Notes: generated by a model not told the origin, from the sequence alone. A stretch of 64,000 nucleotides of DNA from Streptomyces sp. Edi2 (GCF_040253635.1 NZ_JBEJGX010000003.1:1860001-1924000), one strand, 5' to 3'. Positions 16,254-25,651 are shown, counted from the first letter of the stretch. Numbers and translations are program-made.

Positions 16254-17198
16254 CTACGACAGATCCTCGGCGTCCGGAAGGTCCTCCAGCTCCGGAGTCG
16301 GCGCGCCCTCCTCGACGCCCTCGACGGCCGCACCCGAGGCCCCGGACCGTCCCGGTCCGGCCGGCCGGTCTGCCGGACCGGCCGTCCGCCGCTCGGCGGC
16401 CCGCTCCGCTTCGGTCGCCGCCGTCTGCGCCTGGGCCTGCAGCCCGGAGCGCTCCAGGAACCGCAGCAGTTCGACCGGGAAAGGCAGGACAAGGGTGGAA
16501 TTCTTCTCGGCGGCGACCGCCACCACGGTCTGCAGCAGCCGCAGTTGCAGCGCCGCGGGCTGGTCGGACATCGCCAGGGCCGCCTCGGCCAGCTTCTTGG
16601 ACGCCTGCAGCTCGGCATCGGCGTTGATCACCCGGGCCCGCCGGTCCCGGGTCGCCTCCGCCTGGCGGGCCATCGACCGCTTCATCGTCTCCGGCAGCGA
16701 AACGTCCTTGATCTCCACCCGGTCGACGGTGACCCCCCAGCCGATGGCCGGGCTGTCCATCATCAGCTCCAGGCCCTGATTGAGCTTTTCCCGGTTGGAC
16801 AGCAGGTCGTCCAGTTCGCTCTTGCCGATGATCGACCGCAGTGAGGTCTGTGCCATCTGCGAGACCGCGAAGCGGTAGTCCTCGACCCGGATGACCGCGT
16901 CGGCGGCGTCCACGACCTTGAAGTAGACGACCGCGTCGACCCGGACGGTCACGTTGTCCCGGGTGATGCCCTCCTGGGCGGGCACCGGCATCGTGACGAT
17001 CTGCATATTGACCTTGCGCATCCGGTCGATGCCCGGAACGATCATGGTGAATCCCGGCCCGCGCACCTCGGAGACCAGCCGCCCCAGCCGGAGCACCACA
17101 CCCCGCTCGTACTGCTTGACCACCCGCGCCGCGGCCACGAGATACACGGCCCCCACGGAGGCCAGCGCCACCCCGGTCGTCACCAGTTCTTCGACCAT
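16254..17198 (-). CDS. SPFH / Band 7 domain protein (slipin-like)
   Basis: A 314-aa membrane-associated protein of the stomatin/slipin group. ATG 17198 follows GGGAG. One N-terminal membrane segment (about 8-26) is followed by YERGVVLRLGR and the SPFH core (GPGFTMIVPGIDRMRKVNMQ to RVEIKDVSLPETMKRSMARQAEATRDRRARVI). A helical region and a Pro/Glu-rich acidic tail end the protein. Slipins form oligomers in membrane microdomains and often pair with an NfeD protease-like protein; no nfeD gene is adjacent here. Biological role unknown. Confidence 0.88.
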   Translation of the reverse strand: MVEELVTTGVALASVGAVYLVAAARVVKQYERGVVLRLGRLVSEVRGPGFTMIVPGIDRMRKVNMQIVTMPVPAQEGITRDNVTVRVDAVVYFKVVDAADAVIRVEDYRFAVSQMAQTSLRSIIGKSELDDLLSNREKLNQGLELMMDSPAIGWGVTVDRVEIKDVSLPETMKRSMARQAEATRDRRARVINADAELQASKKLAEAALAMSDQPAALQLRLLQTVVAVAAEKNSTLVLPFPVELLRFLERSGLQAQAQTAATEAERAAERRTAGPADRPAGPGRSGASGAAVEGVEEGAPTPELEDLPDAEDLS

Positions 17199-17313
17199 CA
17201 CGGCTCCCTGACATGTGCCGCGCGCCGTCCGAATCGCGCTGTTTACCATGGTATGCCCGGGCCAGGGAAGGCGGGCGAGGAGGCTCACACCGGGCACGGG
17301 CGGGCGCGGCCGA

Positions 17314-17339
17314 GCCCCCGTCCACCGGTGGACGGGGGC
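17314..17339. terminator. 26-bp perfect palindrome downstream of the second streptogrisin
   Basis: GCCCCCGTCCACC is followed directly by its complement GGTGGACGGGGGC. It lies about 115 bases after the stop of the leftward protease gene and before the Band 7 gene. It is probably a transcription terminator, without a T-run. Confidence 0.55.
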
Positions 17340-17455
17340 CCTTGTGCTGCCGGAGCCGGTTCCGGCGATCGATACGGTTGCCCTTTGCGCGGTCGCCTCT
17401 CCGTACGGGTCCCGGCGCGCGCGGACCGGCCCGTACGGCGGTCATCCGGCCGGCG

Positions 17456-18355
17456 TCAGTAGACGCTCACCCCGTAGGCGCTCAGCGCCTCGGTGACCGG
17501 CTGGAAGAACGTGGTGCCGCCGGACGTGCAGTCGCCGCTGCCGCCGGAGGTGAGGCCGAGCGCCTTGGTCCCGGAGTAGAGAGGGCCGCCGCTGTCGCCG
17601 GGCTCGGCGCAGACGGTGGTCTGGATCAGTCCGGAGACGATGTCGCCGCCGCCGTAGTTGACGGTGGCGTTCAGCGCGGTCACCTTGCCGCTGTGGATGC
17701 CGGTGGTGGAGCCCCGGCGGGTAACCGTCTGGCCGACGGAGGGGGTGCCGGCGCTGGTGATGTCCTGACTGCCGACCGTGCCCTCGTGGGAGACCGAGCC
17801 GGTGTACTTGATGATGCCGTAGTCGTTGCCGGGGAAACTGCTCCCCGCGGTCGGTCCGATGCTCGCACCGGAGCCGGTGGTCCACGGCGGATTGCCGTCG
17901 GTGCAGTGACCGGCGGTCAGGGCGTAGTAGGTGCTGCCGCTGCGGACGTTGAAGCCCAGAGAGCAGCGCCAGCCGGGGGCGTAGATGGCGTCGCCGCCGG
18001 AGATGAACTTGCGGAAGGTGCCCGCGATCCGGTCGATGCGGACCGCACCGGCGTTGCCGCCCGCGGCCCGCTCGATCTTGGCGATCTCCGCCTGGGAGAC
18101 CGTGCGGTCGGCGGTGACGACCAAGGTGTGGCTCTTGCTGTCGACCCGCCAGGCGGTGCCCGCGACATCCGCGGTGCGTACCGCCTGGCCGGCGGCGGTG
18201 AGCTGAGTGGCGCTGAACGTCCTTGCGGGGGCGGGGTCTTGCGCATTGGCGGTGGGGATGGCGATGGCACCGACGGCCACCAGTCCGGACGCCACGGCGA
18301 TCAGCCGGGTGCGTCTCGCTACGCCGCTGCGGGGGGTGGTGCGCTCGTTCCTCAC
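17456..18355 (-). CDS. Streptogrisin A/B-like serine protease, S1 family
   Basis: A 299-aa secreted preproenzyme. GTG 18355 follows GGAGG by five bases. The signal is about 1-38. The propeptide is shorter than in the neighbouring protease, and the mature enzyme starts at Ile118 (ISGGDAIY), as in SGPA/SGPB. Triad: His150 (TAGHC), Asp178 (GNDYGIIKY), Ser255 (EPGDSGGPL). It is a chymotrypsin-like protease acting outside the cell. It lies 1.7 kb from its paralogue with the Band 7 gene between them, suggesting an old tandem duplication. Confidence 0.92.
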   Translation of the reverse strand: MRNERTTPRSGVARRTRLIAVASGLVAVGAIAIPTANAQDPAPARTFSATQLTAAGQAVRTADVAGTAWRVDSKSHTLVVTADRTVSQAEIAKIERAAGGNAGAVRIDRIAGTFRKFISGGDAIYAPGWRCSLGFNVRSGSTYYALTAGHCTDGNPPWTTGSGASIGPTAGSSFPGNDYGIIKYTGSVSHEGTVGSQDITSAGTPSVGQTVTRRGSTTGIHSGKVTALNATVNYGGGDIVSGLIQTTVCAEPGDSGGPLYSGTKALGLTSGGSGDCTSGGTTFFQPVTEALSAYGVSVY

Positions 18356-18565
18356 TGATTCCTCCGAGGGGGATCGGGGGCCGCCGATGGGCAGGCCCGT
18401 GAGGCGCAGCCGAAGGGCACGCAAGAATCCGCACGTTCATTTTCGGCGTGCCCCTGACAAGCGCTGAGCGGAGTTTCGGGCGCGCCGCCCCCGCAGCGCA
18501 AGAGGGCCACACGCTTGTCTTGTGCCGGATACACGTGCTTCATGGCCGCACCACCCGCAACACTC

Positions 18566-18599
18566 CGCCCCGGCAGCCTCGTTGACGGCTGCCGGGGCG
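18566..18599. terminator. Orphan hairpin, 13-bp perfect stem
   Basis: CGCCCCGGCAGCC (18566-18578) pairs with GGCTGCCGGGGCG (18587-18599) around TCGTTGAC. No gene ends next to it, since the neighbours both transcribe away. It may mark an unannotated transcript or a lost gene. Confidence 0.6.
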
Positions 18600-18712
18600 G
18601 CGCTGACCCCCTCGGTCGGGGGTGGGACGGGTCGGCGGGCGATGCGGTTCCGCCCCCGGGCGGTGGAGCGACGGGCGCGGTGGTGCGCCGGGCAGGGCGG
18701 TGCCGGGCGGCG

Positions 18713-18766
18713 GGAAGAGCCGACGGGTCAGGAAGAGCCGGCGAGTCAGGAAGGGCCGGGGAGCGC
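18713..18766. repeat. 18-bp tandem repeat, three copies
   Basis: GGAAGAGCCGACGGGTCA (18713-18730), GGAAGAGCCGGCGAGTCA (18731-18748) and a more diverged third copy (18749-18766). Non-coding as far as can be judged. Confidence 0.65.
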
Positions 18767-19204
18767 GGCCGGGGTCCCCATGGCCGTCGGTCCCCCTACG
18801 GGGTGTACGGGCGACGGTGGGGAGCGGGCCGGTCCGCCCGGCGGCGGGCAGGACGTGGGCCGGCACGGCGAGCGCACCGAGTCCGGGCCGGGCGAAGCCG
18901 CCGGCCGACCGCGAGGGGGCGCGCTTCGGCGGGGCATGTGCGCTGGTCCCGCCCATGAACCTACCCGCCGGTCCGGTCCGCCTCCCACTGACCGCTTCCC
19001 GTCAACGGAGGGTCAGGTACCGACCGTGAGGTTCTTCATACTGTCAGTTTCCTTACGGGGCGCATAAGGTGATGGCGCGCCACCCTCTTTGCACCAGATG
19101 TGTCACGAACCCCCCGTGCGGCGGCTATCCACTTGGCACACTGTCGGCCTGATGGACGACGATAGGGGTACACACACAGACACCGCGGGTGAGAGGAGGC
19201 GTCA

Positions 19205-19654
19205 ATGGGATCGGTGCGCAAGGCGAGCGCCTGGCTTGGCCTCGTCGACGACAGTGATGACGAGCGCTACTACGACGACGACTACGCCGAGGGACCCGAT
19301 GCCGGCGACTCGGGTGACAGCCCCTGGGTCACCGACCCCCGGGTCCGGGTGGCCGACGAGACCGCCCAGGACCAGGGCACCCGCATCGCCACGGTCACCC
19401 CGGAGAGCTTCCGGGACGCCCGCGGCATCGGCGAACTCTTCCGGGACGGCGTCCCTGTGATCGTCAACCTGACGGCCATGGAGCCCTCCGACGCCAAGCG
19501 GGTGGTGGACTTCGCGGCCGGTCTGACGTTCGGTCTGCGTGGTTCGATCGAGCGGGTCGCCACCCGGGTGTTCCTGCTGACCCCCGCCGACTACAAGGTC
19601 GTCAGCGGCGAGGCCCGCGCCCACCGCAACGGCGGTTTCTTCAACCAGAGTTGA
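19205..19654 (+). CDS. sepF: SepF-like cell division protein (paralogue, 149 aa)
   Basis: A SepF-domain protein that, by family, bundles FtsZ and tethers it to the membrane. ATG 19205 follows GAGGAGG. The N-terminus [13 protein letters not shown] resembles the amphipathic membrane-targeting helix, followed by a short acidic linker rich in Asp/Tyr (20-45). The SepF core is about 60-145 ([59 protein letters not shown]). It is shorter than the sepF gene product of the division cluster, and no ylm genes are adjacent. It is probably one of the extra Streptomyces SepF paralogues (SflA-type, from memory), which modulate rather than drive division. Confidence 0.88.
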   Translation: MGSVRKASAWLGLVDDSDDERYYDDDYAEGPDAGDSGDSPWVTDPRVRVADETAQDQGTRIATVTPESFRDARGIGELFRDGVPVIVNLTAMEPSDAKRVVDFAAGLTFGLRGSIERVATRVFLLTPADYKVVSGEARAHRNGGFFNQS

Positions 19655-19682
19655 GCGCGACCCGCGCGCTTCCGGCCGGGGG

Positions 19683-19725
19683 TCCGGGGGCTCGCGGCGG
19701 CAGCCGCCGGTGGCGGGCCCCCGGA
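19683..19725. terminator. Bidirectional hairpin between sepF-like and acyl-CoA dehydrogenase genes
   Basis: TCCGGGGGC (19683-19691) pairs with GCCCCCGGA (19717-19725), and the loop contains a further GGCGGC/GCCGCC stem. It is centred between two convergent genes. Confidence 0.6.
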
Positions 19726-19759
19726 TCACGCAGCGACCCGAGTCAACGGGCGAGGCCGC

Positions 19760-20977
19760 TCACCGGAAGGCGTCCAGGCCGGTGAGCGCCTTGCCGAGCA
19801 CCAGTTGGTGCATCTCGACGGTGCCCTCGTAGGTGAGCACCGATTCCAGGTTGGTCGCATGCCGCATGACGGGGTACTCCAGCGAGATCCCGTTGGCCCC
19901 GAGGATCGTCCGCGCCGTACGGCAGATCTCGATCGCCTCCCGTACGTTGTTCAGCTTCCCGAAGCTGATCTGCTCGGGGCGCAGCCGCCCCGCGTCCATC
20001 CGCCGCCCCAGGTGATGGGCCAGCAAAATTCCCTTGTGCAGTTCGACGGCCATGTCGGCGAGCTTGGCCTGGGTGAGCTGGAAGCCGCCGATGGGCTTGC
20101 CGAACTGCTCCCGCGTCTTCGCGTAGTCCAGCGCCGCCTCGAAGCTGGTGCGGGCGGCCCCCATGGAGCCCCAGATGATGCCGTAGCGGGCGTGGCTGAG
20201 GCAGCCGAGCGGACCGCGCAGCCCGGTGACCTCCGGGAGTACCGCGTCGGCCGGCAGCCGTACGTCGTCCAGGACGAGTTCGCTGGTCACCGAGGCCCGC
20301 AGGGACCACTTGTGCTTGATCTCGGGGGCCGAGAACCCCGGAGTGTCCGTGGGGACCAGGAAGCCGCGGATGCCGTCGTCGGTCCGGGCCCAGACCACCG
20401 CGACGCCGGCCACCGAGCCGTTGGTGATCCACATCTTGCGCCCGTTGAGCACCCAGTCGCCGCCGCCCTCGCGCTTGGCGTGCGTCCGCATCGCGGCGGG
20501 GTCGGAGCCGATGTCCGGTTCCGTCAGGCCGAAGCAGCCGATGACCTCGCCGGCAGCCATCCGGGGCAGCCACTGCTGCTTCTGCTCCTCGGAGCCGAAC
20601 CGCCAGATCGCGTACATGGCGAGCGAGCCCTGGACGGAGACCAGGGAGCGGATACCGGAATCCGCGGCCTCCAGCTCCAGGCAGGCCAGGCCGTACTGGA
20701 CGGCGGAGGCGCCCGCACAGCCGTAGCCGGTCAGGGACATCCCGAGGGCGCCCAGGGAGCCGAGTTCGCGGGCGAGTTCACGGATGCCGGGCAGTTCGCC
20801 GCGCTCGTACCAGTCGGCGATGTGCGGCAGGACGCGGTCGGTGGCCCACCCCCGGACGGTGTCCCGGACGGCACGGTCCTCGTCGGTCAGCAGATCGTCG
20901 AGGCCCAGCGGGTCGCCGGGGTCGAACGGCGGGACCGCCGAGGACGCCGAGGACGTGGCGGACGGCTTTGCGGGCAT
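19760..20977 (-). CDS. gcdH: Acyl-CoA dehydrogenase, glutaryl-CoA dehydrogenase-like
   Basis: A 405-aa FAD enzyme. ATG 20977 follows GGAGG. The domain order is the N-terminal helical region (DPLGLDDLLTDEDRAVRDTVR), the mid beta domain (CFGLTEPDIGSDP; KMWITNGSVAGVAVVWART) and the C-terminal helical domain (YAKTREQFGKPIGGFQ). The catalytic base lies in TYEGTVEMHQ, the position used by glutaryl-CoA dehydrogenases, and length matches. It would oxidise and decarboxylate glutaryl-CoA to crotonyl-CoA in lysine/tryptophan breakdown. No other pathway genes are adjacent, so substrate is inferred from similarity only. Confidence 0.85.
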   Translation of the reverse strand: MPAKPSATSSASSAVPPFDPGDPLGLDDLLTDEDRAVRDTVRGWATDRVLPHIADWYERGELPGIRELARELGSLGALGMSLTGYGCAGASAVQYGLACLELEAADSGIRSLVSVQGSLAMYAIWRFGSEEQKQQWLPRMAAGEVIGCFGLTEPDIGSDPAAMRTHAKREGGGDWVLNGRKMWITNGSVAGVAVVWARTDDGIRGFLVPTDTPGFSAPEIKHKWSLRASVTSELVLDDVRLPADAVLPEVTGLRGPLGCLSHARYGIIWGSMGAARTSFEAALDYAKTREQFGKPIGGFQLTQAKLADMAVELHKGILLAHHLGRRMDAGRLRPEQISFGKLNNVREAIEICRTARTILGANGISLEYPVMRHATNLESVLTYEGTVEMHQLVLGKALTGLDAFR

Positions 20978-21172
20978 GGCGGGGCCTCCGGCGGGTTCAG
21001 CGCTGGCGAAAAACTAGCAGCGGTAGTTATTCGCTTCCGACGGTACGGCCCGCGGTGCCGCGCGGCAAGGGTCACCACCGCGCGGCGGAGCGGGCACACA
21101 CCGGGCGGGGCAGACACACACCGGGCAGGCACCCACAAGGCGGGGCAGCGACGCCCGGAGGGGAAGCGCCGG

Positions 21173-22825
21173 TCAGCGGCCGGAGCTCGCCGGGGCGGGC
21201 TCGCCGCTGCCGCGGCCGGCACCGGCCGTGCCGTCGCCCGGAGCAGGCTCCCCGTCCGCCTCGGCCCGCTCCGTGGACTCCGCCGCCCGGCGCGGCAGCC
21301 GCAGCGCGATCCCCGCACCGACCAGCAGCAGCACGGCGCTGGCGACGAGGGTGACGTGCAGCCCGCGGACGAAGGACTCCCGGGCGGCCTCACGCAGCGC
21401 CGCCTTGGCGCCCTCCCCCAGGCCGACGGCCACCTTGTAGGCCTCGCCGAGGGAGTGCGAGGCCGAGGCGGAGGCCCGCCCGGGGACGCCGTCGACATGG
21501 TTCAGGCCCGGGGCGTAGGCGGCGTTCATGACGCTGCCGAGCAGGGCGACACCGATCCCCGCGCCGAGTTGGTAGGAGGTCTCCCCGATCGCGGCGGCGC
21601 CGCCCGACTGTTCGGCGGGCGCCTCGCTGAGCATCGACTCGTACGCCCCGAACAGCGTGGACTGGAAGCCGAAGCCGAGCAGGACGAAGCCCGTGGACAG
21701 CAGCCAGGGCCGGTCCTGGCTGCTCATCGCGGTCAGACAGAGCACCGCGACGGCGGTCAGCACGAAGCCGAGGGAGACCATGGCGCGCGGGCCGACGGCC
21801 TGCAGCATCTTCGAGCCGGTCAGGCCGGCGGCCATCGCGGCGAAGACCAGCGGCAGCATCCGCAGACCGGTCTGCAGCGGGCTCAGTCCGAGCACGAGCT
21901 GGAGGTACTGGACGGCGATCAACTGCAGGCCCACCAGGGCCAGCATGGCCAGCACGATGCAGCCGACGGAGGTGCCGAAGGCGGGCCTGGCGAACAGCCG
22001 CATATCGATCAGCGGGTGCTCGCGCCGGCGCTGGCGGCGGACGAACAGGACCAGCAGCAGCACGCCGAGGACGATGGGCAGGAGCGTGGTCGGGCCCAGC
22101 ACGGCCGCGCCGCTGCCGATCCGCTTGACACCGAGGACGATGCCCAGCACACCGAGCGCCGCGACGATCGCACCGATCACGTCCCAGGGGCCGTTGCGCT
22201 CCCCGCGCGATTCGGGCAGCAGCCACCGTCCTATCAGCAGCATCGCGGCCATCATCGGGATGTTGATGAGGAAGACCGAGCCCCACCAGAAGTTCTCGAC
22301 GAGGAAGCCGCCGAGGACCGGGCCGACCGCGGCGCCGACCGCGGCCACCGCGCTCCACACGCCGATGGCCATCGCACGCTCGCGCCGGTCGGGGAAGACC
22401 TGCCGCAGGATCGACAGCGTGGCCGGCATGATCATGGCGCCGCCGATACCGAGCAGGGCGCGGGCCACCATCAGGATCTGCGGGTTGGGCGCGAGCGCGG
22501 CGGCGGCCGAGGCCAGGCCGAAGAGTCCGTAGCCGAGAAGGAGGATGCGGCGGCGGCCGACGCGGTCGCCGAGGGTGCCGAACAGGATCAGCAGCGAGGC
22601 CGCGATCAGCGGGTAGACGTCGACGATCCAGAGGAGCTCCACCGGGCCCGGTCGCAGGTCCTCGGTGACGGAGGGCACGGCGACGTACAGGATCGTGGTG
22701 TCCAGTGCGACGAAGAGCAAACTGACGCAGAGCACGATCAGCACGGTCCAGCGGTTCGCGCCGCCGCCTGAAAGCCGGGGAACACCAGCCGTCCGTCCAC
22801 TGCCGGACGCGGTCGTCCCGGACAT
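21173..22825 (-). CDS. MFS transporter, DHA2 (14-helix) drug efflux family
   Basis: A 550-aa inner-membrane proton-coupled exporter. ATG 22825 follows GGAGG. About 14 membrane segments run from residue 26 to 500. The DHA2 signature DTTILYVAVPSV in helix 1, GDRVGRRR between helices 2 and 3 and the GPVLGGFL motif of helix 5 are visible. The cytoplasmic C-terminus is acidic and Pro/Ala-rich. Such pumps export antiseptics and antibiotics. No adjacent regulator gene is seen, so substrate and control are unknown. Confidence 0.9.
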   Translation of the reverse strand: MSGTTASGSGRTAGVPRLSGGGANRWTVLIVLCVSLLFVALDTTILYVAVPSVTEDLRPGPVELLWIVDVYPLIAASLLILFGTLGDRVGRRRILLLGYGLFGLASAAAALAPNPQILMVARALLGIGGAMIMPATLSILRQVFPDRRERAMAIGVWSAVAAVGAAVGPVLGGFLVENFWWGSVFLINIPMMAAMLLIGRWLLPESRGERNGPWDVIGAIVAALGVLGIVLGVKRIGSGAAVLGPTTLLPIVLGVLLLVLFVRRQRRREHPLIDMRLFARPAFGTSVGCIVLAMLALVGLQLIAVQYLQLVLGLSPLQTGLRMLPLVFAAMAAGLTGSKMLQAVGPRAMVSLGFVLTAVAVLCLTAMSSQDRPWLLSTGFVLLGFGFQSTLFGAYESMLSEAPAEQSGGAAAIGETSYQLGAGIGVALLGSVMNAAYAPGLNHVDGVPGRASASASHSLGEAYKVAVGLGEGAKAALREAARESFVRGLHVTLVASAVLLLVGAGIALRLPRRAAESTERAEADGEPAPGDGTAGAGRGSGEPAPASSGR

Positions 22826-23036
22826 GCAGCACCTCCAGTCATGCTCTCGCGGCCACGGATCAGGGCGCGAAAACGCCCCGGTGGAACCGGCGGCACAAGC
22901 GAGTAGAGAAGTCAGACTACGCGAGTCCCGGTGGGTGCCGCGTGGCTCACCTCACGATGAGACGCTCATCGCAGGGCCGTGCGTTCCCCACCCCGCCGTC
23001 GGCAATCGTTCTTCGGCCACCTGGATAATCTCCCGG

Positions 23037-24230
23037 ATGAACGATCTTGCCTCCGCGGCCGTTCCCGGCCGGCCCGTGTGCGACGTGCCCGCCGCACGGG
23101 CCACGCTGCGCCGGGCCGCGCCCGCGCTGGCTGCCTTCGCGGCGGTCCGGCTGCTGGGGCTCGTCGTCCTCGGGGTCTGGTCCACGGCCAACGGCAAGGA
23201 CTGGCACACGCTGCTGGCCGGCCGCTGGGATGCGCTCTGGTACACCCGGGTCGCCGAGCAGGGCTACGGCTACACCGTGCAGCTGCAGAACGGCGCTGTG
23301 CACTCCGACCTGGCGTTCTTCCCGCTGCTGCCGGCTCTGGAGCGGGGGCTGTCCGCCCTTGTGCCGCTGTCGCCCGCCGACGCCGGGCTGGTGGTGTCCT
23401 GGCTGGCTTCGCCGGCCGCCGCCTGGGCGCTGTACGCGACCGGCGAGCGGCTGCACGGGCACCGGGCCGGGGTTGCCCTGGCGGCGCTGTGGGCCGCGGT
23501 GCCGGTCGGGATCGTGCAGTCGATGGCGTACTCGGAGTCGCTGTTCACCGCGCTCGCGGCCTGGGCCCTGTATGCCGTGCTGACCGGGCGCTGGGTGTGG
23601 GCGGGGGCGCTGGCCTCGCTGGCCGGGCTGACCCGGCCGGTGGGTGCGGCGGTGGTCGCGGCGGTGTGGGTCACCGCGGCGGTGACGCTGTGGCGGCAGC
23701 GCTCCGGCGGCGTACGGGGGCGCTCGGCGCTGCGCGCGCAGCCGGGCCTGCTGCCCGGTGTGCTGCTCGCCCCGCTCGGCTGGTGCGGCTACTTCCTGTG
23801 GGTGGCGGCGCGGCAGGGCTCGTTCACCGGCTATCTGGACGTCCAGGCGGGCTGGGGCAACGGCTTCGACGGGGGAATCGCCTTCGGTGCCTTCATCGGG
23901 GACCAGCTGTCGGGGCCCTCGTTCGCGGCCGGACTCGGGCTGCTCCTCGGCGTCGGGCTGGTGATCTGGCTGTATCTGCGCGGCGTACGGCAGGGCCAGC
24001 CGCTGCCGCTGGCGGTCTACGGCGGCACGGTGCTGCTGCTCGCACTGACCGCCAAGGGCTACTTCGGGTCCAAGCCGCGGCTGATGCTGCCGGCCTATCC
24101 GCTGCTGCTGCCCCTGGCGGCCGGGCTCGCGCGCCGGCACCCGGTCCGGTCCTGGCTGGTCGTCGGCCTGGTGGCGGCCGCCTCCGCGGCGTACGGGGCG
24201 TTCTGGCTGAACGGTTCGGGCCCGCCGTGA
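23037..24230 (+). CDS. PIG-V-like mannosyltransferase, multi-pass
   Basis: A 397-aa GT-C-fold glycosyltransferase. An extracytoplasmic loop after the first membrane helix carries GRWDALWYTRVAEQGYGY, the W/D-rich motif of PIG-V/GPI mannosyltransferase II relatives, followed by LAFFPLLPALE. Nine to ten membrane helices follow. It is expected to transfer a sugar, probably mannose, from a lipid-linked donor on the outer membrane face; the acceptor is unknown. ATG 23037 has no Shine-Dalgarno. GATAAT (23023-23028) lies eight bases upstream, which suggests a leaderless transcript. It is a single-gene unit divergent from the MFS gene. Confidence 0.8.
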   Translation: MNDLASAAVPGRPVCDVPAARATLRRAAPALAAFAAVRLLGLVVLGVWSTANGKDWHTLLAGRWDALWYTRVAEQGYGYTVQLQNGAVHSDLAFFPLLPALERGLSALVPLSPADAGLVVSWLASPAAAWALYATGERLHGHRAGVALAALWAAVPVGIVQSMAYSESLFTALAAWALYAVLTGRWVWAGALASLAGLTRPVGAAVVAAVWVTAAVTLWRQRSGGVRGRSALRAQPGLLPGVLLAPLGWCGYFLWVAARQGSFTGYLDVQAGWGNGFDGGIAFGAFIGDQLSGPSFAAGLGLLLGVGLVIWLYLRGVRQGQPLPLAVYGGTVLLLALTAKGYFGSKPRLMLPAYPLLLPLAAGLARRHPVRSWLVVGLVAAASAAYGAFWLNGSGPP

Positions 24231-24527
24231 CCCCTGGAAACCCTTCACCACAACCCTTCGTAACCGTACGAGCACTTTCTGCGACACCCCTCCGGGGGAA
24301 CGTCGCGCGCCCTCCGGACGGCGGGCGGATAAACTCTGCCGGAGAAAAGCAGATAAGGCGCTCATGGTGACGACACGCGGGCCGCGGGAAGCGATTGAGA
24401 ATCGCCGGGAATTCACCGCCAAATCCCAGCTCCGAAGCCTCGATTGAGACACATTCCACATCACATCGTCATTACAAAGCGCACAGTTTGACCAAGCACC
24501 TACATCACACGCGGTAACGTCGATTGA

Positions 24528-25562
24528 GTGCGTACCGATGACAAGCTCGACCAGATGGAGGAGCAGCGCCCGACCGATCGCGTCCGGCCGCCCAGCATGA
24601 CCCGGACCCGCCTGTGGCTGTTCTGGGGAACGCTGGCGGTATACCTCGCGATCGTGGCCGGGGTGCTGGTCACCTCCTGGCTGGTCACGTTCGACTGGCA
24701 AGTCATGTTCTTCAGGCCCTACAAGCAGTGGCCGGAGATCCATGCCTTCCTCGACTACTTCGTTGTACTGGGGCAGCGCGGACCGACCGCGGTGGCGGTG
24801 GCGGCATGGCTGGGCTGGCGCTGCTGGCGCCAGCGCAACCTCCACCCGCTGCTGGTGCTCGGCGCCTCGCTGCTGCTGCTGAACCTCACCGTGGGCGCCG
24901 CCAAGCTCGGCATGGGGCGGCTCGGCCCGCACTACGCGACCGTGGTCGGCGCCAACGAGATGGGGCTCGGGGGCGACATATTCCCCTCGGGTCACACCGC
25001 GAACGCCGTGGTCACCTGGGGTGTGCTGGCCTACCTGGCGACCACCTCGCTGCGCCGCCGCACGCTGTCGGTGATCGCCGCGCTGGGCGCGCTGGGCGTC
25101 GGCATGACCACCGTCTACCTCGGCACCCACTGGGTCAGCGATGTGCTGCTCGGCTGGGCCGCGGGGCTGCTGGTGCTGCTGGCGATGCCCTGGCTGGAGC
25201 CCGGGATCACCTGGTTCGAGGACCGCCTCATGGGCATCCTGCTGCGGCTGTGGCTGCGGCTGCGCCCCGATTCGCTGCGCGGCCCGCTGCCGGTCGGCTC
25301 GCTGGCTCCCGGGGTGTCCCGGCAGCGCATCGCCTCCGATGGCGAGGTCCTCGTCCGCGAGACGATCTCCGCGGGTACGGGCGGCCGGTCCGCCGCCCAC
25401 AACCCGGACGCCTGGCCGCACCACGCCTCACGCCCGTACACCATCCGTTCGGAGCGCGCCCCGGTCACCCCTGCGGGCAGCCGGCGGCCGCCGCACGCGG
25501 ACCGTTCGCGCACCACGCCGCTCAGCCCGATCTCCGGGCGCGGCCGCAACGCGAACGGCTGA
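24528..25562 (+). CDS. PAP2-superfamily phosphatase, membrane-bound
   Basis: A 344-aa lipid-phosphate phosphatase-like protein. Three phosphatase signatures are visible: KLGMGRLGP (C1-like), FPSGHTAN (C2, catalytic His) and GTHWVSDVLLG (C3, nucleophile His and Asp). Five or six membrane segments span roughly residues 28-220, then a ~120-residue Ser/Arg/Pro-rich cytoplasmic tail not typical of the family. The start is GTG 24528 by reading frame; no ribosome-binding site is present, so it may be leaderless or begin at an internal ATG. Likely substrates are undecaprenyl- or phosphatidyl-phosphates. Confidence 0.85.
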   Translation: MRTDDKLDQMEEQRPTDRVRPPSMTRTRLWLFWGTLAVYLAIVAGVLVTSWLVTFDWQVMFFRPYKQWPEIHAFLDYFVVLGQRGPTAVAVAAWLGWRCWRQRNLHPLLVLGASLLLLNLTVGAAKLGMGRLGPHYATVVGANEMGLGGDIFPSGHTANAVVTWGVLAYLATTSLRRRTLSVIAALGALGVGMTTVYLGTHWVSDVLLGWAAGLLVLLAMPWLEPGITWFEDRLMGILLRLWLRLRPDSLRGPLPVGSLAPGVSRQRIASDGEVLVRETISAGTGGRSAAHNPDAWPHHASRPYTIRSERAPVTPAGSRRPPHADRSRTTPLSPISGRGRNANG

Positions 25563-25609
25563 GCACAGCGCAGGCAGCGGGGCCGGTACGCACACCCCGC
25601 CCCGCAGCG

Positions 25610-25651
25610 AAGGCCCCGGCCGCTCCCCTCGGAGGGAGCGGCCGGGGCCTT
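25610..25651. terminator. Bidirectional terminator, 18-bp perfect stem
   Basis: Arms at 25610-25627 and 25634-25651 are perfectly complementary (AAGGCCCCGG...) around CTCGGA. They lie between the convergent PAP2 and I78-like genes, with the AA/TT outer pairs giving a short T-run on either strand. Confidence 0.85.

Larger units (their letters stand above)
18356..19204. other. 849-base region without a supported gene
   Basis: Between the divergent streptogrisin and sepF-like genes. Several open frames cross it on both strands, but their compositions are Pro/Arg/Gly-rich and mutually overlapping, and none has a recognisable domain. It contains a 13-bp-stem hairpin (18566-18599) and three 18-bp repeats (18713-18766). 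GAGAGGAGG just before 19205 serves the sepF-like gene. A small RNA ending at the hairpin is possible but unproven. Confidence 0.5.

Noticed and set aside
18515..19067. Several open frames of 130-180 codons on both strands
   Set aside because: Mutually overlapping, Pro/Arg/Gly-rich, no start signals or domains; treated as non-coding.
19805..22771. 988-codon rightward open frame
   Set aside because: It is antisense to the acyl-CoA dehydrogenase and MFS genes and is Asp/Gly/Arg/His-rich without domains, as expected for a high-GC shadow frame.
22947..25424. 825-codon leftward open frame
   Set aside because: Antisense to the PIG-V-like and PAP2 genes, both of which have clear motifs.
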